Source of the DNA: Maylandia zebra
Taxonomy: Eukaryota; Chordata; Actinopteri; Cichliformes; Cichlidae
Reading direction: 5' to 3'
NCBI RefSeq assembly: GCF_041146795.1
Contig: NC_135185.1
Span: 26,471,529-26,535,528 of the forward strand
DNA: 64,000 nt
Positions 33,661 through 46,651 of the stretch are shown piece after piece. The position numbers and the translations under genes are program-made. Position 1 is the first letter of the stretch. Each line of letters starts with the position of its first letter. Below the pieces are notes generated by a model. The model was given only the letters and a program-made list of their open reading frames with translations. It ran no database searches and was not told the DNA's origin.

Positions 33661-36600
33661 CTAGATGATGCAACAGTGTAGCCTCATTTGTTACAGCCTG
33701 CAGTCCTCCTTTATTTCTTCAACCTCAAGGTAAAATAATTAAAAAAAATAAAAGAGACAAGAAAAAGAAAAATGTGAAGCTTTCAAATTCTGCCTTTCAT
33801 CCAGCCCATACTCCCGCATATTTATCTTTTTTCAACACTGTGCCTGATTGGGTTGTATCTGTGTGCGTGCGTGTGTGGTTTCAGCACATACACATTTATT
33901 TATTACAAAGAAATATATCATTCTTGTTTGATCACGGCTGTGATCGTGTGGCTGACTGCACAGTCCTATCTCAGTCCAACCCCACGCACCAGAAAGCAGA
34001 TGTATACCTCAGTGGCAGTATCCTTAAAAAAACAATAAAAAATTATTTCCATTGGCTCCAGCTGAAAATGAAGCCTATTTTACAGATTAAAGGATCATGC
34101 CTTTGATATTTTACGCAAATAAAAGAAGCAGATGGCTCAGAAGATGAAATGGAAAACAAATCGTTGCTAATATGTTTAAAGCACACGTACGATTTCACAT
34201 AAATTCCATTTTCTAATGGCTGTGGTCAAGAACTGGCTTTGATAATGTAATATCAGGCTGTCTGCCTCAAGCTCCCAGAGCTCATACATCAAAGAAATAA
34301 TTTCGACACCTTCTCTGATGCCAGAGACCTTCACACGCTGACTCTCTTACGCATTAACACATTAACAAACACTCTCACTCTTGGCAAAGCAAACTGAGAT
34401 TTTCGTGGTGTAGTCAGGGGTAATGGTGACACCTTGTACTCAGCGTATCTGAAATGAAAATGATCAGGGAACGGAGCAGATAATATGTTGATTTCATTGT
34501 GGAAACAGGTGCCGCTGCGTGACACATCATCAATCAATCAGAACTTAACAATGATCTCCCAGCACTGCTGGTCATGACCTTTGACCTCAGCCACGAACCT
34601 GTATTTTTAGAATGATTTATGAGGGTCGAACCTGCGTTTAGCCAAAAATGGGTTAAACCAATGAGCCAAAACTGATATGATGTTTCTCCAATGAGACACA
34701 TTGCTCAAATGATGAAAGGGCAAGCAAATGGGCGACGCTTTACATGTTTTTTTATTATATTTATGCGACAAATTCAGTTAAAACCAGCATGAAAACAATA
34801 AATCCAACTAACTAGTGTCTGTTCATCCACAGTCTGATCCATATTCTGCTCCCTCATTGATTTATTCCTTTGTCATAATGAACATGGCTCTGTTATTTCA
34901 TATTCAGTCCCAGATACACCAGTCAGCTTCCTTAAATCTCCAGCCCGGCTAATTGGACTGTTTACTCCAGCATCTGTCACCAGAAGCTACAGGGCTTATT
35001 TTTAGAAAATTATTTATCCTTCTTCAAACCTACATTGACAGATTTATCAGCGTGCTGAGTCCAAAGAAATAAGATACAAATAAAAAACACTGGCATATCA
35101 TCGTTATATGTGTGCAAGCTTTACATGGTGAACGTGTGGTGTAAGCAGTGCGTATTTATGTCTAATATTAAGATTATTGGCAAAAAATAAAAGCTTGGGG
35201 ATGAGTTTGCACATCCAAGCCAATAAATGCAATAATCACAGCATGTGGGCAATTAATTTGCTTTTTTTTCCAGCTCTCAGTGCATAACACTCACAGAAAC
35301 AAAGAATTTGCAGTATTTGAACATTTTTTTGTGAATTATTAAAGCAACGAGTCGCTGTGACCTTGGGTAAAGACCTTTTGAAGAACCCATAGTGTCTCAT
35401 GAAATGACAAGCATGAATATGCCACTTTTATGTATCTTTCAGAATCTCCTGGAGATGGTTTAAAGCCACACGAGCTCCAAAGATGAGCCGCTGACTGAAA
35501 TACTACAACATATTACACACGAGTGATACAATGAAAAGTGTGAGCTTGTCAAAATTCACAGAAAAATGTAAAGCCAGGCATGTAAGGTAATTTCATTAGT
35601 AATGCTGCAAATCAGTGTTGGGTGGAGATATGAACATTACTTTATATAGCACAAACTGTGTCCAGGACAGGACAGGAATTATTGCACTACACTGCTAACA
35701 TCTCCTCTTTGCAAGCATCTGCACAGACCTTGTGCTAATACACACAGCTTTAACAATAGCGATGCTAAAGCTGTGTGTATCCCAACCCCTGCACAGCAGC
35801 CACAGCCTGACCTTCAGCATGTAACAAAGGCAGCGATGGGCAGCCAGGCTTGCAGCACTGCGGCTTGCATTTCTACCTGTACATGTGACTTCTTTGAATT
35901 CTCCTTTGGTTGAGTTTTCATACTTAAATACCAAAAGAAAGATGTATTTGTGTCTTCATCAGGTTAGGGACATGTTTCAGTGTGTGAGAGTGTATCCTAA
36001 GGTTTACGTAGCTAACTGGTAAGCATGTGACAGTGCATTACAAAAGGAATACAACAAATCACTTGAAAACAAATCCCAAAATCTGGATCTGATTAAAGTC
36101 CCCAAGTAATAATGGAGCAAAACTTGGTTATCTGCAGTTTTTTTTTTTAAAATGAATCGCTCTGGTTGCATCACTGCAGAGATACAAACGTTCATACCAA
36201 AGAATCGCCCTTGCACAGACAGCACAAAAACACACACACACACACACAATACAACATTGCTGCAGGCCAGGTGACCTTGAGCGGTTGTGGTGAAGCAGAG
36301 TCTCCATGGTGATGCACCTGAAAATCTCACAAAGGTACAGTGCAGCTTTTAAAATCTTTTCTGTCAGATAATTGTCTTTGACTAAACACAAAACAAATTT
36401 CCTGTGGTCCTCGGCTGGTATTACTCCTGAATTTAATAAGAAATGAATAGCTGCGGCAATGAATGAGGAAAAACAGGTATAAACGGAGAGCAAACCGAGC
36501 TGAATATTCATTATCAGAACTATAAACATAAAAAAGCCAAAAGGTGCTAAAATAGGAAAACTCATCAGTGATCATTTCCTTTCCTTCATGTACTGCTACT

Positions 36601-37640
36601 GACTCTATAATACACTGCTGTCGCAGTGTGATAACTCACAGATGATTCAAAGTTTGGTCCACATACGTGTAAGCCTGAAGTCAATTAGGCCACAAGCTGT
36701 GAAGTGTTATAAAAGTAGTCGGGGGTGGATGGGTGGGGGGGCTCGGGTGATGTGAAGGAATCATCTGTGTTTGGCTGGTGGCTGTCTGCCAGCACGGTTG
36801 TTTATTCTCTGTAGCGGTCGATCTATTTTACAGCCCAGATGGCTGTGATTGCTTTAGGAGAGAGAGATATGAGCTACCTGACAAGGATTACAATGAAATC
36901 TGTCTTTATGCGCCATCGTTTTTCATAACGTGCTCCTCCACTTACATTTTGCTCATGCATTATTTGGTCAATATAATCTGTCAGATTTAATACATTTCCT
37001 TTTAGTGTTATAATAAATAAAACAGTTATAATAAACAGCAACCCAGCCGGGGATGACTGCATTTTCAAGTCCACACAGTCATCATTTATAAAGTGCTTAA
37101 CAAACCTGAACATCACAGCTAACAGGTGGGTTTTCTCATTTCAGTGCAGCTAGCCAAACAATGAAGAACCACTTACTGCTTAAGAGACACAGAGTGGAAG
37201 TGGACAGCATATCCTTGGTTTCTCATTATTGCAGGCAGGGGCTGTACAAAAGTGACCCCCTTAGACTTGTGTATAGTTTTAGTCCCCCTGTTTTCCAGTG
37301 AGTTATCAGTGTTGCTAGTCTGTTAGCCTTATCAGCCAACCAACCAACCTGGTGACATCACATTCTGTACTGGCACAAGATGGCGCTGAACATGTTCTAA
37401 CTTTAGCTTTAAGAGCTTATTTCTTATATTTAGCGTCACAGAGAGTGTTAAATCTATGTCTGTTTCTAAGAGCAGGGTAGTGAGGTAGTGTTTCATGTCC
37501 ACTTTAAGTCTGGTATCAGCGGATCAGCAGCCGCAGACATACGTTTTCATGACATTGAGGCTACAGCTGTTGCGTTCTTACTATCAAGCCCTCCTGAACC
37601 TGAGAAATCATCAGGAGCATCTTACCTAGGATAAGGAGAA
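33661..37640. other. Intergenic, nothing recognised except a small AC repeat
   Basis: About 4 kb with no recognised gene or repeat. A (CA)n microsatellite of about 20 bp lies at 36229-36248. Open frames up to 145 codons (36128-36565, minus strand) show no domain and run across the microsatellite, so they are treated as chance. Confidence 0.5.
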
Positions 37641-37649
37641 GAAGTAGTG

Positions 37650-38015
37650 GTCCAACGTAGTCTTTTTAAATGAAAGTAAGTTTTGCATTTTATTTGAAAA
37701 TCAGGGTCCTGGACTCTGGAGGAAGGGCGGAGAGGCAGTAAATCCAAGGTGTTTGAAATCCAGTCTGAATTTTCCTCAGTCTGTGATGATTTGGGGTGCC
37801 ATGTCATCTGCGGGTGTTGGTGGCAGTTGAGCCACTGTGTTTTTATCAAGTCCAAAGTCAACACAGTCGTCTAGAGGAGATTTTAGAGCACTTCATTCTT
37901 CCATCTGCTGACAAGCTCATATTGCCAGAATTGCTATCAAATGGTTTGCTGACCATGTTATTATTGTGCTTGACTGGTCAGCCCACTCTCCTGGTCTAAT
38001 CTATGGAGTAAGAAA
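37650..38015 (+). mobile_element. Tc1/mariner transposase relic
   Basis: Contains diverged Tc1-like transposase sequence: GTCTGTGATGATTTGGGGTG, TATCAAGTCCAAAGTCAACA, CATCTGCTGACAAGCTCATA and ATTGTGCTTGACTGGTCAGC (VLDWS, before the third catalytic acid). Frames are broken. Outer ends were not found. Confidence 0.65.
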
Positions 38016-41000
38016 CACTCCACTGAAGAATACAGACAAACTGTGACTAAGGTCACAATAAAAAAAACTCTGAGCTTCAATAACATCACAGCAGTGCCAC
38101 AAACTCTCCTGTGGCTTGCTATACTGCCTATAGGACTGTGCTCGAGTGAAATATATTTATTGTCTCACAAATGATTGTACGTAAGAATCTCAAATTGCTT
38201 TCCAGACTCAGGTTCAAGGATACAAATGGAAACAAAGTAATAGAAAGTCAGTGTGAAGCTGAGGCTTGAATTCTCCTTTCGTTGAACATTTTGTTTTGAT
38301 TTCACATGAAAATTACTTTTCACCAACTGTCAGTACTAATGCTTCATGTACAACTGATGTCACATGACTTTTTACTGCTTACTGCAAATGCATTTGTATT
38401 GATGGTGTGGTTTAGACTTGAAGGTTTCCATTTTTCCATACATATTCAAGCAGATGCACGAGCATGTTTTAATCCACATTTTAACCCTTTGTGCTGTAAA
38501 CCAGCCTTGATGTCAAGACTGCAGTGTGGAATTTCAAAAAAGTTAAATAATCTCTTATATGGACTTGTTCCAGAAGTCCTGCCTCTCCCACAGCGCTGTC
38601 CAGGAACCAAATAAAAACAGATCCTGAACCAAATTTAAACTGCTTGTTCTTTAATGTCAGCTTATTCACTTGTTGTCTTGTCTTGTCTTTTGTGATGACG
38701 CTAAAAGCCATTACACAAAGTCTGTGTGTGATGAAAGAGCTCTTCCGGGATGTGAGAGCACTCTGAAATTGCTCGCTGGATGCGTTTGCCAGTAATGGGT
38801 GAATAAACAAGATGGAGTGAGCAGAATGAGAATAGATAAGTAGTGCGGTGGGTTAGAAATGTTTTCATGGAACAGCTGGAATCGAGCTCGCAGTGCGATT
38901 CCTTTAAGGACAACATATATTCCCTGAAGTGCTGCACTTAGTGCTAATTTATTGTTTATGTCTATACGCCTTATCATAATATTGCATTTTTCCAGCATTG
39001 GCAATACACGAAGTGCTTAAATCAGCTATACAGAATTCAGGTAGTTAACGTGGTATAAATTTAAAATAACATAAACATGTTATTTTATTTAGCAGCTTAA
39101 GGAACCATAAATTAGATCTAAAAATAAAGTGAAAATTGGACTCCATCCCACAAGCATGATGATTTCTAAAGCTGCTCTTTATCTGCTCAGTGACAAAAAC
39201 GCAACTGCTTCCTAAACTTAACTTGTATTTGTGACTTGTGTTCGAAGCCCCCACACATCCACAAAATGAGCTTTAAATATCTTTTTTTTTTCTCCCTGCA
39301 CAAAATGACTCAAAAATCTGGATCAGAAATGGGGACTGGTGACGAGTTAAAAATAAAAATCCAATTTCACAACTCCTCTTCTTCTTGACAGAAAAGGGTC
39401 GTGTGATTGTAGGTAAACTGACTGCTGGTGTCATGGCAATCAGGCCCATTTGTGTGGGGGTGTTTTTCGTCTTTGGGTGAAGCTCTGCAGCTGGGCCCAT
39501 GGAAAATAAATGATTATCTGGCTGCGAATCACCCAGTTGCACTATGAGGATGCTCCAGATTAGGTTCTGTTATAGAGTTCAAAAGATTGTTGGGTGAGCG
39601 AGTCTCGCTCCAAAAACCTCTTTTGTTGCAGAAGAAGGACAATCTTGTATCGCTGTTGTTTTTCAAATCCATGAAGGATAACACCAAGAGCTTGACTGGG
39701 CTGTGAGTTGGAGCTTCGCACTGCTGACTGTGTAATTCATCTGTGCCTGTAGCATTCATTTGCATAGTGTTTGCGCAAGTGAGCATTCACTGAACCACCT
39801 GCTAAGTCTTCTGATTACCACTCTGCTCTGCAGAGATTAGAAAAAAAAGGTCTTTACATGACTAAATGGTGCATGAAGGAGATTCTACCCACTGACCATA
39901 CGCTGTTTGCCTCTCCACTGCACCAAAAAAACCCTCCCATCTCTGCAGTGGTATGTGATGCAGTGTTAACAGTGACTGACTTAAACTTCTTCAGATAAAT
40001 GAAAGAAAATAATATCTCTAATTTTATGTATTTATTCTTTATTAAACACATGCATCACACGTCCTCTTATTTTTGTGTCCTGGTCTCTATCCAAGAAGAG
40101 GAAACTGACTCACAGAAGGCATAAACTCACAACTTTTGGAGACTTTCTGTTGTGCTGTGTTGTTCCCTGCGAGAGTGAGCTCGCAGACTTTGATCCTGCC
40201 TGTTTATTTCTCTGATATTACTTTCAGAGTGTGGAGCTGGCTGTTCAATCACAAGTCTTTGGGAAACTGATCAACAAGCACCTTTGATTTGCCTAATGAA
40301 GTCAGGTTGCTACGTGTAATTGCTTGATGAAGTGAATAATGAGGATGCGCCTGACGCTGAGCTGGAAAAACAAGTAAAGAACTCCTCGAGTCGATTTAGT
40401 AAACATTAAATTTGGGATTTTTTTTTTTACTTCTTCTGCCAGTTGAACTAATTTGATGTAAATTCAATTTATTTTGCAGCGCTGCGTCGACTATGGCATG
40501 AAGTGTCTCCAGCTGGGGAGGAACAGAGTATAGAAGTGGCAGATTAGGAAACAGTTAAGAACCGTTAGTTCTGAGCGGGTCTCTATTTATGCATCTTTTC
40601 CTGCTCCCCCGCCCTTCCTCCCTGCTTTCTCGTGCCTCCTCGCACGCTCCCATCGAAACAAACACATCAGAGACAGACAGCCTGCTTTGGAGACTCGTCT
40701 GCTAACATGCTGTGTGTGTAATCACTATATTTTCAGTCTCCAAATCCGTCTTGCTCTCTCTGATTTCACAAAAATGGGAACGAGTCTCTTGATGTGCAAT
40801 AAATGAAACAAATCTTACTTCGCATGTTATTCTGCGTCTGTTTTGAGAGACTTTTGCTCGGCGTGGACTGAAAACAATGACTCCAAAATGTAGGCAACTG
40901 CTCAGATGACAATTGGCTGTAACTGGAGAAGGATCAATATTGGCTGAGGGGGGGGTGCATTATGATGCTTTAACGCGGACTCCTTATAAAATCAATCGCT

Positions 41001-42100
41001 CTAAATCACTTTGCAATGTTCATCCACGAAGCCAGATGGATGTGACAATGGCAGCAGCCTTCCAGTGCAGAGGATTTAGAAAAAAATGAGCTTCTACAAG
41101 TTGATGATAGAGTCATAAAGAGGCCTTTTGTCTTCACAGACAAGTCTGTCTTTAAAATCCCGCCCTCGGTGACTGAAATAACCATGATAATTATTATGAT
41201 TGATGTGTGTCGCAAGTGTCTGCCCACTGCTTTGGGAGTGGATTGACGCCACGTTAAAACTTTGTTCCAAACATGAACGAACAAGCAGTCTGAATGGAAG
41301 TCACAACTACAGATGAATTCCACAAACGCCATTTATTACTCGTTGATGTTTCGCTTACACTGTCTGTCTTGGATATACTGTCCCGCCGCGAGTGATCAGC
41401 GGCTGCTAGAATCTGAATCAATCTCAGCTTAGCAAGCGTTGAGCAATTACTTGGATGACTCCTCAGCCTCTTTTGTTCTGCCAAATCTGGAGGCACTGGC
41501 ATCGCGCGCAGTGTCTTTTATTGTTCTCCCATAATGTTGAATCGCCAAATGTCATGTATTTTCCACAACAAGATACATGTAATTTGGGAGATGGCTCTAC
41601 TGGGAGTGCATAGTGGAAATAATTGCGCAGCTGTGCAGGACAGGAAAAGGACTCCTAATGGTGTGAATGTGACTCCCGTCTACAGTAAATAAATAGATGA
41701 ATAGTGTTCAGAATAGATTTAGTAGCTTGAACACTGCACTAAAAATACACATCATGGTCCATTTTTTAAAATTAGCTTGAGATGATTGTAATCACAAGCC
41801 ACCACAAAGAAAAAAATGTTCACATGAAAGTGAACGTCAGCATAAAAACTTCAGCTAAAACACAACAATGAGAGGGTCGTGAAACTACATTTCACACATA
41901 TCAGCAACAAGTACATAAAGAAAAGCATTAAAGTTTAAAAAGAACCACAAATACTTCTACTGCAGGCCATAAATCCCATAAATGCCCTCACTTACACACC
42001 ATTAAAATCACATGCAACACTGTAATTGATTTCCAATTGTAAGATGAGAAGAAGTGTTGTCTTCACAGCTTTCCTTTTCATAAGAAAAGGAGAGGGGAAA
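38016..42100. other. Intergenic upstream of cnr1, nothing recognised
   Basis: About 4 kb without a recognised gene or named repeat. It could hold regulatory DNA of cnr1, but that cannot be judged from one sequence. Confidence 0.5.
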
Positions 42101-42109
42101 TGCTCATGC

Positions 42110-43215
42110 TCATGGAGAAGAGAACTTCCTAGAATGTCCTCCGGACTTCTCTCTTGATGTATTTGACACATTTGCTTGGCTAAGAGACGTCAGAAAGCAA
42201 CATATTGCGTCATGATCTAAAGAAACAGCCGAGAGATCCTCTGAAAAGGGTTGCAAAAAAATGTCTTTTATGAGCTTTTGGGACACATACTGGGAAAGCA
42301 GCGGTGAACCTTCCCAGGAGCAGTCTATCAAAAATACTCCAAAAGCGCATGAATGGCTCATCCAGGGGGTCACAAAAGAACCCAGAACAACATCTAAAGA
42401 ACTTCAGTCATCACTTGTCTCATGATTAAAGAGGCATCCATGAGGAAAAATCACTGCTGACCTAAAAGAACACAGAGGCCCATCTCACATTTTAGATTCT
42501 GGTTCAGGTTACTTTATTAATCCCCCAAAATGGCAAACTGTTTGCTGCTTAACCACACATGCTACTCACAAACTGACACAACCTACAGCTTTTAAACAAG
42601 AATCACAATCAGTGTTGCATGTCAAGGCACAGAATAACAAGAAATAAGTTCAAGGAAGAAAACAAAGTGAATACAGCCAAAGTAATGATGGTATGAAGTA
42701 TCTGTTTGTTCTACACTGGGGTACAAGGTAACAGCTTGTGATGGCTTCGGGCTGCTTTGCTGCGTCGGGACCTGGACGACTTGCTGTATCGACTGAGCAA
42801 TGAATTCTGCTCTCTACCAGAAAATCCTGAAGGAGAATATCCACCCATCATGTCCTGCCCCGAAACTCAAGAACACTTGGGGTTATGCAGCAGGACAATG
42901 ATCCAAAACAAACCAACAAGTCTATCAATGAATGGAAAAGAAAAAGAGTGTGCCCTCCTCAAGTCTGGACTTTGATTTTGCCATTCATGCTCAAAATCCC
43001 TCCAATGTGACTGATTTAAAACAATCCTTAAAAGAACAGTGGGCAAAAATTTCTCCAGAGATGAGAAAAAGTTTTTTAGGTTCGGCGAACCCTTTTCTCT
43101 TAATAAATGACATCATCATTTAAGAACTGCGTCTTTTTGTTTGTAATATTTTATCTAATACTAAAATTTGATCTGAAACATGAAAAAGTGACAATAAAAG
43201 AGCTAAAACTGCGCA
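42110..43215 (+). mobile_element. Tc1-like element relic interrupted by a second repeat
   Basis: Diverged Tc1 landmarks appear in order: GTGAACCTTCCCAGGAGCAG, GGTCACAAAAGAACCCAGAA, CATCTAAAGAACTTCAGTCA, then, after a break, CTGCTTTGCTGCGTCGGGAC, CAGGACAATGATCCAAAACA, and a 3' part near 43080-43140. Between about 42500 and 42733 the match stops and a segment with TTACTTTATTAATCCCCCAA intervenes, probably another insertion. The remaining frames are broken. The element ends within about 200 bp of the cnr1 core promoter. Confidence 0.7.
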
Positions 43216-43376
43216 TTTTTTTAGTTGTTTTTGGTGTGTAGTTGAAATTCCTTGCTATGTGATGAAATAACTCAACAGTAACACAGCTGGGTTCCATCGC
43301 TGTGTAAATAACCAAGGTATTGGATGATGCTGGTCGTGGATGATGCGCTTCCCACTGCGCTCCAACACCTCAGATC

Positions 43377-43413
43377 ACGTGACTAGCAGGCGCACAAAGC
43401 GCAGCCTTTATAA
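43377..43413 (+). promoter_or_regulatory. cnr1: Putative cnr1 core promoter: E-box and TATA box
   Basis: TTTATAA at 43407-43413 lies about 25-35 bp before a plausible start at about 43440. Upstream, CACGTG at 43377-43382 sits inside TCACGTGAC, the extended E-box bound by bHLH-zip factors (USF and TFE/MITF type). Start-site use is inferred. Confidence 0.5.
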
Positions 43414-43439
43414 CCGCCTGCTCCGGCAAACCCACACAC

Positions 43440-43726
43440 CCCACCGGCTGCCTGCTTGGCTTTACTGTATGTTTGACACTAGCAGTATCCGAGGAGTCAG
43501 CTCGTGATTATTAAACCACCAAAGCAAGAACAACAACCAACAGATTTTTATTCTCGCTTCCAGTTTTTGGGTTTTCAGTTACTTTAAATGTTGGTCAGGA
43601 GTGAAGGCAGAAACAGCAGACCGGTTTACTCCCAGTGTAACTGAATTGTTTTTATTTCTATTTTTTATTTATTTATTTTTTTCGCGTAATGGATCCGTGC
43701 TGGGTATTTGTAGCGAGAAAATCAAG
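43440..43726 (+). other. cnr1: cnr1 non-coding exon 1 with a small upstream ORF
   Basis: The exon probably begins near 43440 and ends at the strong donor AAG/GTAAGC (43726/43727). Joined to an acceptor at 44253-44254 (TTCATAG), it carries the 5' leader of cnr1. An ATG at 43689 opens a 19-codon upstream frame that crosses the junction and stops at TAA 44274-44276, before the main start. Vertebrate CNR1 genes usually have a leader exon and a single coding exon, which fits. Confidence 0.55.
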
Positions 43727-44322
43727 GTAAGCGTTTTTCGCAGTTTTGTTTTTCTTTATTTGTTCTTGTGAGTGCTGCTGGTAGCTTCCATACTACTATC
43801 GCGCTCTCGCCTTTTGAAAAACTGTTAATAATTAATACCATCATTACCGACATTACAATGTAAATGATCCATCGGACAGATACACTCGCTCTTCATCGTG
43901 TCCCTCCCTTGATGTCTAATTAGTCCAGTGATTGCTGCAAAATATCGTAATGCTTAATGACCTTCTTTAATTAATAAGAAATCCCTCTATGTCCTACATT
44001 CTTAATGCAGTGATTTCCCCCGAGGCTGCACAGGTTTGTCATCAACTGTTCAGTTTCCCACTATTGTCTGGGATGCATCTGTTGTGGAGTCAGCTGGTCG
44101 ATACACAGAATAACTCCTAGTAACAAATTCATCTTCCACTATATTAATCTTTAAATAAGAGCTGGCACTATCTCCTGTATTGAATATGTTTTAATGTGAT
44201 GTAACAAGAGGTACTTTCTTGTGTTCTAATAAATAATTGCATTTTTCTTCATAGATGTGCTCTTCTACACTCCTAATACCTCACATACCTCTCCACTGAG
44301 CATCTCTACAGCCTCAAAAACC

Positions 44323-45753
44323 ATGAAGCTGGCTTTGCACAGGATAGCAGGCACCACGGTGAGCACCTTAACAACAGGTGTCCAGTATTTCGGCTCCAAT
44401 GATGCCATCTACGACGACCCCTCAGCAGACTCGAGGCTGATCAAGAATGGATTCCACTATGAGAAAACTCACTCTGCTCCCATCAGCAGCTCCTTTCCCG
44501 GGATTGTCTCTGGAAGCAAGGAGGTCATTTTCAGCGCCCTCTCTCCCATTTTTCCCACCAATGTCTCAGACTTGCTGCTGGGTAATGCTACCGCTGTGGA
44601 GAGTGGAGGAGCGCCACAGTGCGCTGAGAACTTAGCAGACAATATGGAGTGTTTTATGATCCTCACTCCCGGCCAGCAGCTCGCGGTTGCCATCTTGGCA
44701 CTCACTCTGGGTACATTTACTGTGCTGGAGAACCTCGTGGTGCTGTGCGTGATCCTGCACTCCCAGACCCTTCGATCCCGCCCTTCATACCACTTCATTG
44801 GCAGCTTGGCTGTGGCTGATCTAATAGGAAGCATCATCTTTGTTTACAGCTTCTTGGACTTCCATGTCCTCCACCGAAAGGACAGCCCTAATATTTTCCT
44901 CTTCAAGCTGGCTGGGGTTATTGCCTCCTTCACTGCCTCTGTGGGCAGCTTGTTTCTCACTGCAATAGACCGCTACGTCTCCATCCACAGGCCTATGGCG
45001 TACAAGCGAATCATCACAAAGACTAAAGCTGTCATTGCATTCAGCATGATGTGGACCATCTCCATCATCATCTCACTGCTGCCGCTGCTGGGCTGGAACT
45101 GCAAGCGTCTCGGGTCAGTCTGCTCTGACATTTTCCCTCTAATTGACCAAAAGTACCTGATGTTTTGGATTGGGATGACGAGCATTTTGCTCTTATTCAT
45201 CATCTACGCCTATATGTTCATCCTCTGGAAGTCTCATCACCACGCAGTCCGCATGCTAAGCCGCACCTCTCAGAGAAGCGTGATTGTCTACACCGCAGAG
45301 GGGGCTAAAGTGCAGACGGTAAGGCCTGACCAAGCCCGTATGGACCTCCGTCTGGCTAAAACCCTGGTCTTGATCCTGGTGGCCCTCATCATCTGCTGGG
45401 GTCCACTCCTAGCCATCATGGTTTACGACCTCTTTGGGAAGGTGAACGACTTCATCAAGACCATTTTTGCCTTTTGCAGCATGCTCTGCCTGCTCAACTC
45501 CACCGTGAACCCTGTGATCTACGCCATGAGGAGCAAGGACCTGCGCAGGGCCTTCCTCAACATTTGCCATATGTGCCGGGGAGCAACGCAGACTCTGGAC
45601 AGCAGCGCTGAGAGTGACTGGAACATCAAGAGCGTGAGAGCCACAGCAGGCAGGGCGGGGATAGATGGAGGAAACTGTGCAAAGACTCGAATTAAAGTAG
45701 CCCAGGTTACAGTTTCTGGAGGGACTGACACTTCTGCTGCAGAGCCGGTCTAA
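44323..45753 (+). CDS. cnr1: Cannabinoid receptor 1 (Gi/o-coupled GPCR)
   Basis: Class A GPCR for anandamide and 2-AG, mainly presynaptic, lowering transmitter release. A single coding exon of 476 residues, close to other fish CB1 (about 475). The start is the ATG at 44323 in a good context (AAAACCATGA); the frame is open upstream to the exon edge but has no earlier ATG. The N-tail has N-glycosylation sites (NVS, NAT). Seven TM segments are visible: TM1 with [14 protein letters not shown]2 with [12 protein letters not shown]3 with the ligand-contact Lys ([15 protein letters not shown]) and DRY ([11 protein letters not shown]), ECL2 cysteines [14 protein letters not shown]6 CWGP, TM7 [13 protein letters not shown], and helix 8 with a palmitoylation-type Cys (HMCRG). 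Spacing and motifs identify CB1 rather than CB2. Confidence 0.97.
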   Translation: MKLALHRIAGTTVSTLTTGVQYFGSNDAIYDDPSADSRLIKNGFHYEKTHSAPISSSFPGIVSGSKEVIFSALSPIFPTNVSDLLLGNATAVESGGAPQCAENLADNMECFMILTPGQQLAVAILALTLGTFTVLENLVVLCVILHSQTLRSRPSYHFIGSLAVADLIGSIIFVYSFLDFHVLHRKDSPNIFLFKLAGVIASFTASVGSLFLTAIDRYVSIHRPMAYKRIITKTKAVIAFSMMWTISIIISLLPLLGWNCKRLGSVCSDIFPLIDQKYLMFWIGMTSILLLFIIYAYMFILWKSHHHAVRMLSRTSQRSVIVYTAEGAKVQTVRPDQARMDLRLAKTLVLILVALIICWGPLLAIMVYDLFGKVNDFIKTIFAFCSMLCLLNSTVNPVIYAMRSKDLRRAFLNICHMCRGATQTLDSSAESDWNIKSVRATAGRAGIDGGNCAKTRIKVAQVTVSGGTDTSAAEPV

Positions 45754-46651
45754 TAAAAGACGGTCCAATCTGCTCAAGACAACTGTGAAGTCAGGATAGT
45801 GTAGAATAGCCCCCATCCTCCTAGTGCACTCTTCTGTGACTGTGAAATGTGCCAAAATGACTGACAAACAGAACTGAAAGCAAGTTTTTGTTGTTGTTTT
45901 TTAATCTGTAATGTTATAAAACTGGATCCCTGTAGAGTGGAGTGTGATTAGTCTAATGAGGGCTGTACTTATTTCATTATGTTCTCATTTTTGCGAAAAA
46001 TGAGTTGTCTGACTGACAATGGCAATTTTATGAAGAATAATTCAATAAATATTATAGGTGTAAGAAAAAAGGGCATTTCTCTCCATTGTTACAAAGCAAA
46101 TGCTATGCTTTGTTATCTTTGCTGTTGTCTGATTTTTTTTTACAGATTTAGCAGTAAAGACAAACTGCATTTGAAGATTTTCACATTACATTATACGGCA
46201 ACATTGTGGCAGTCATGCAAGGTGAAAATGTGTCCATCCTCATACAAAATAGCAGTTTGGAATAACAGAACATTGCTGTAAGTAAAAGCATTTCATTAAT
46301 AATTTTCAAGTGACTATTGATGATTTTGTAAGTCCATGATATTGTGAAGTTTGTCAGTACCTTATTTATTTATTTTGAAAAGCAAAGTGTTGAACTATGA
46401 ATGGCCTTTTGATCAGATCAAAACTATAGCCTGTGGTGTTTTGGGAGTGTTGCTTAGCTGCTTTTTTTCACACCGGCTTACAAAAAAAAGAGCATCTTTT
46501 GTACAAATCTACACTGTCATATTCCTGTGAAGCATACTTTGTGCCACTGTGTCTCATTCCTGTGTGTAAATGGAAGAATGTGCTCGAAAATGTGAAATTT
46601 GTCTATTTTTATCATAACTTTGTCAACATGCCTGGTATCTTTTTCAATAAA
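45754..46651 (+). other. cnr1: cnr1 3' UTR
   Basis: AT-rich 3' UTR. AATAAA at 46646-46651 is one possible end; another lies near 46044. Longer UTRs reaching past 46950 cannot be excluded. Confidence 0.4.

Noticed and set aside
36128-36565. Minus-strand open frame of 145 codons
   Set aside because: It crosses a CA microsatellite, which yields the CVCVCV stretch, and has no recognisable domain.
44257-44322. Upstream extension of the cnr1 frame by 22 codons
   Set aside because: It would start at GTG. The ATG at 44323 has a good context and matches the expected CB1 N-terminus, and the frame meets a stop in exon 1 (43711-43713).
44469-45867. Long minus-strand open frames (122 and 152 codons) across cnr1
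   Set aside because: They are antisense shadows of the GPCR coding sequence with no domain.
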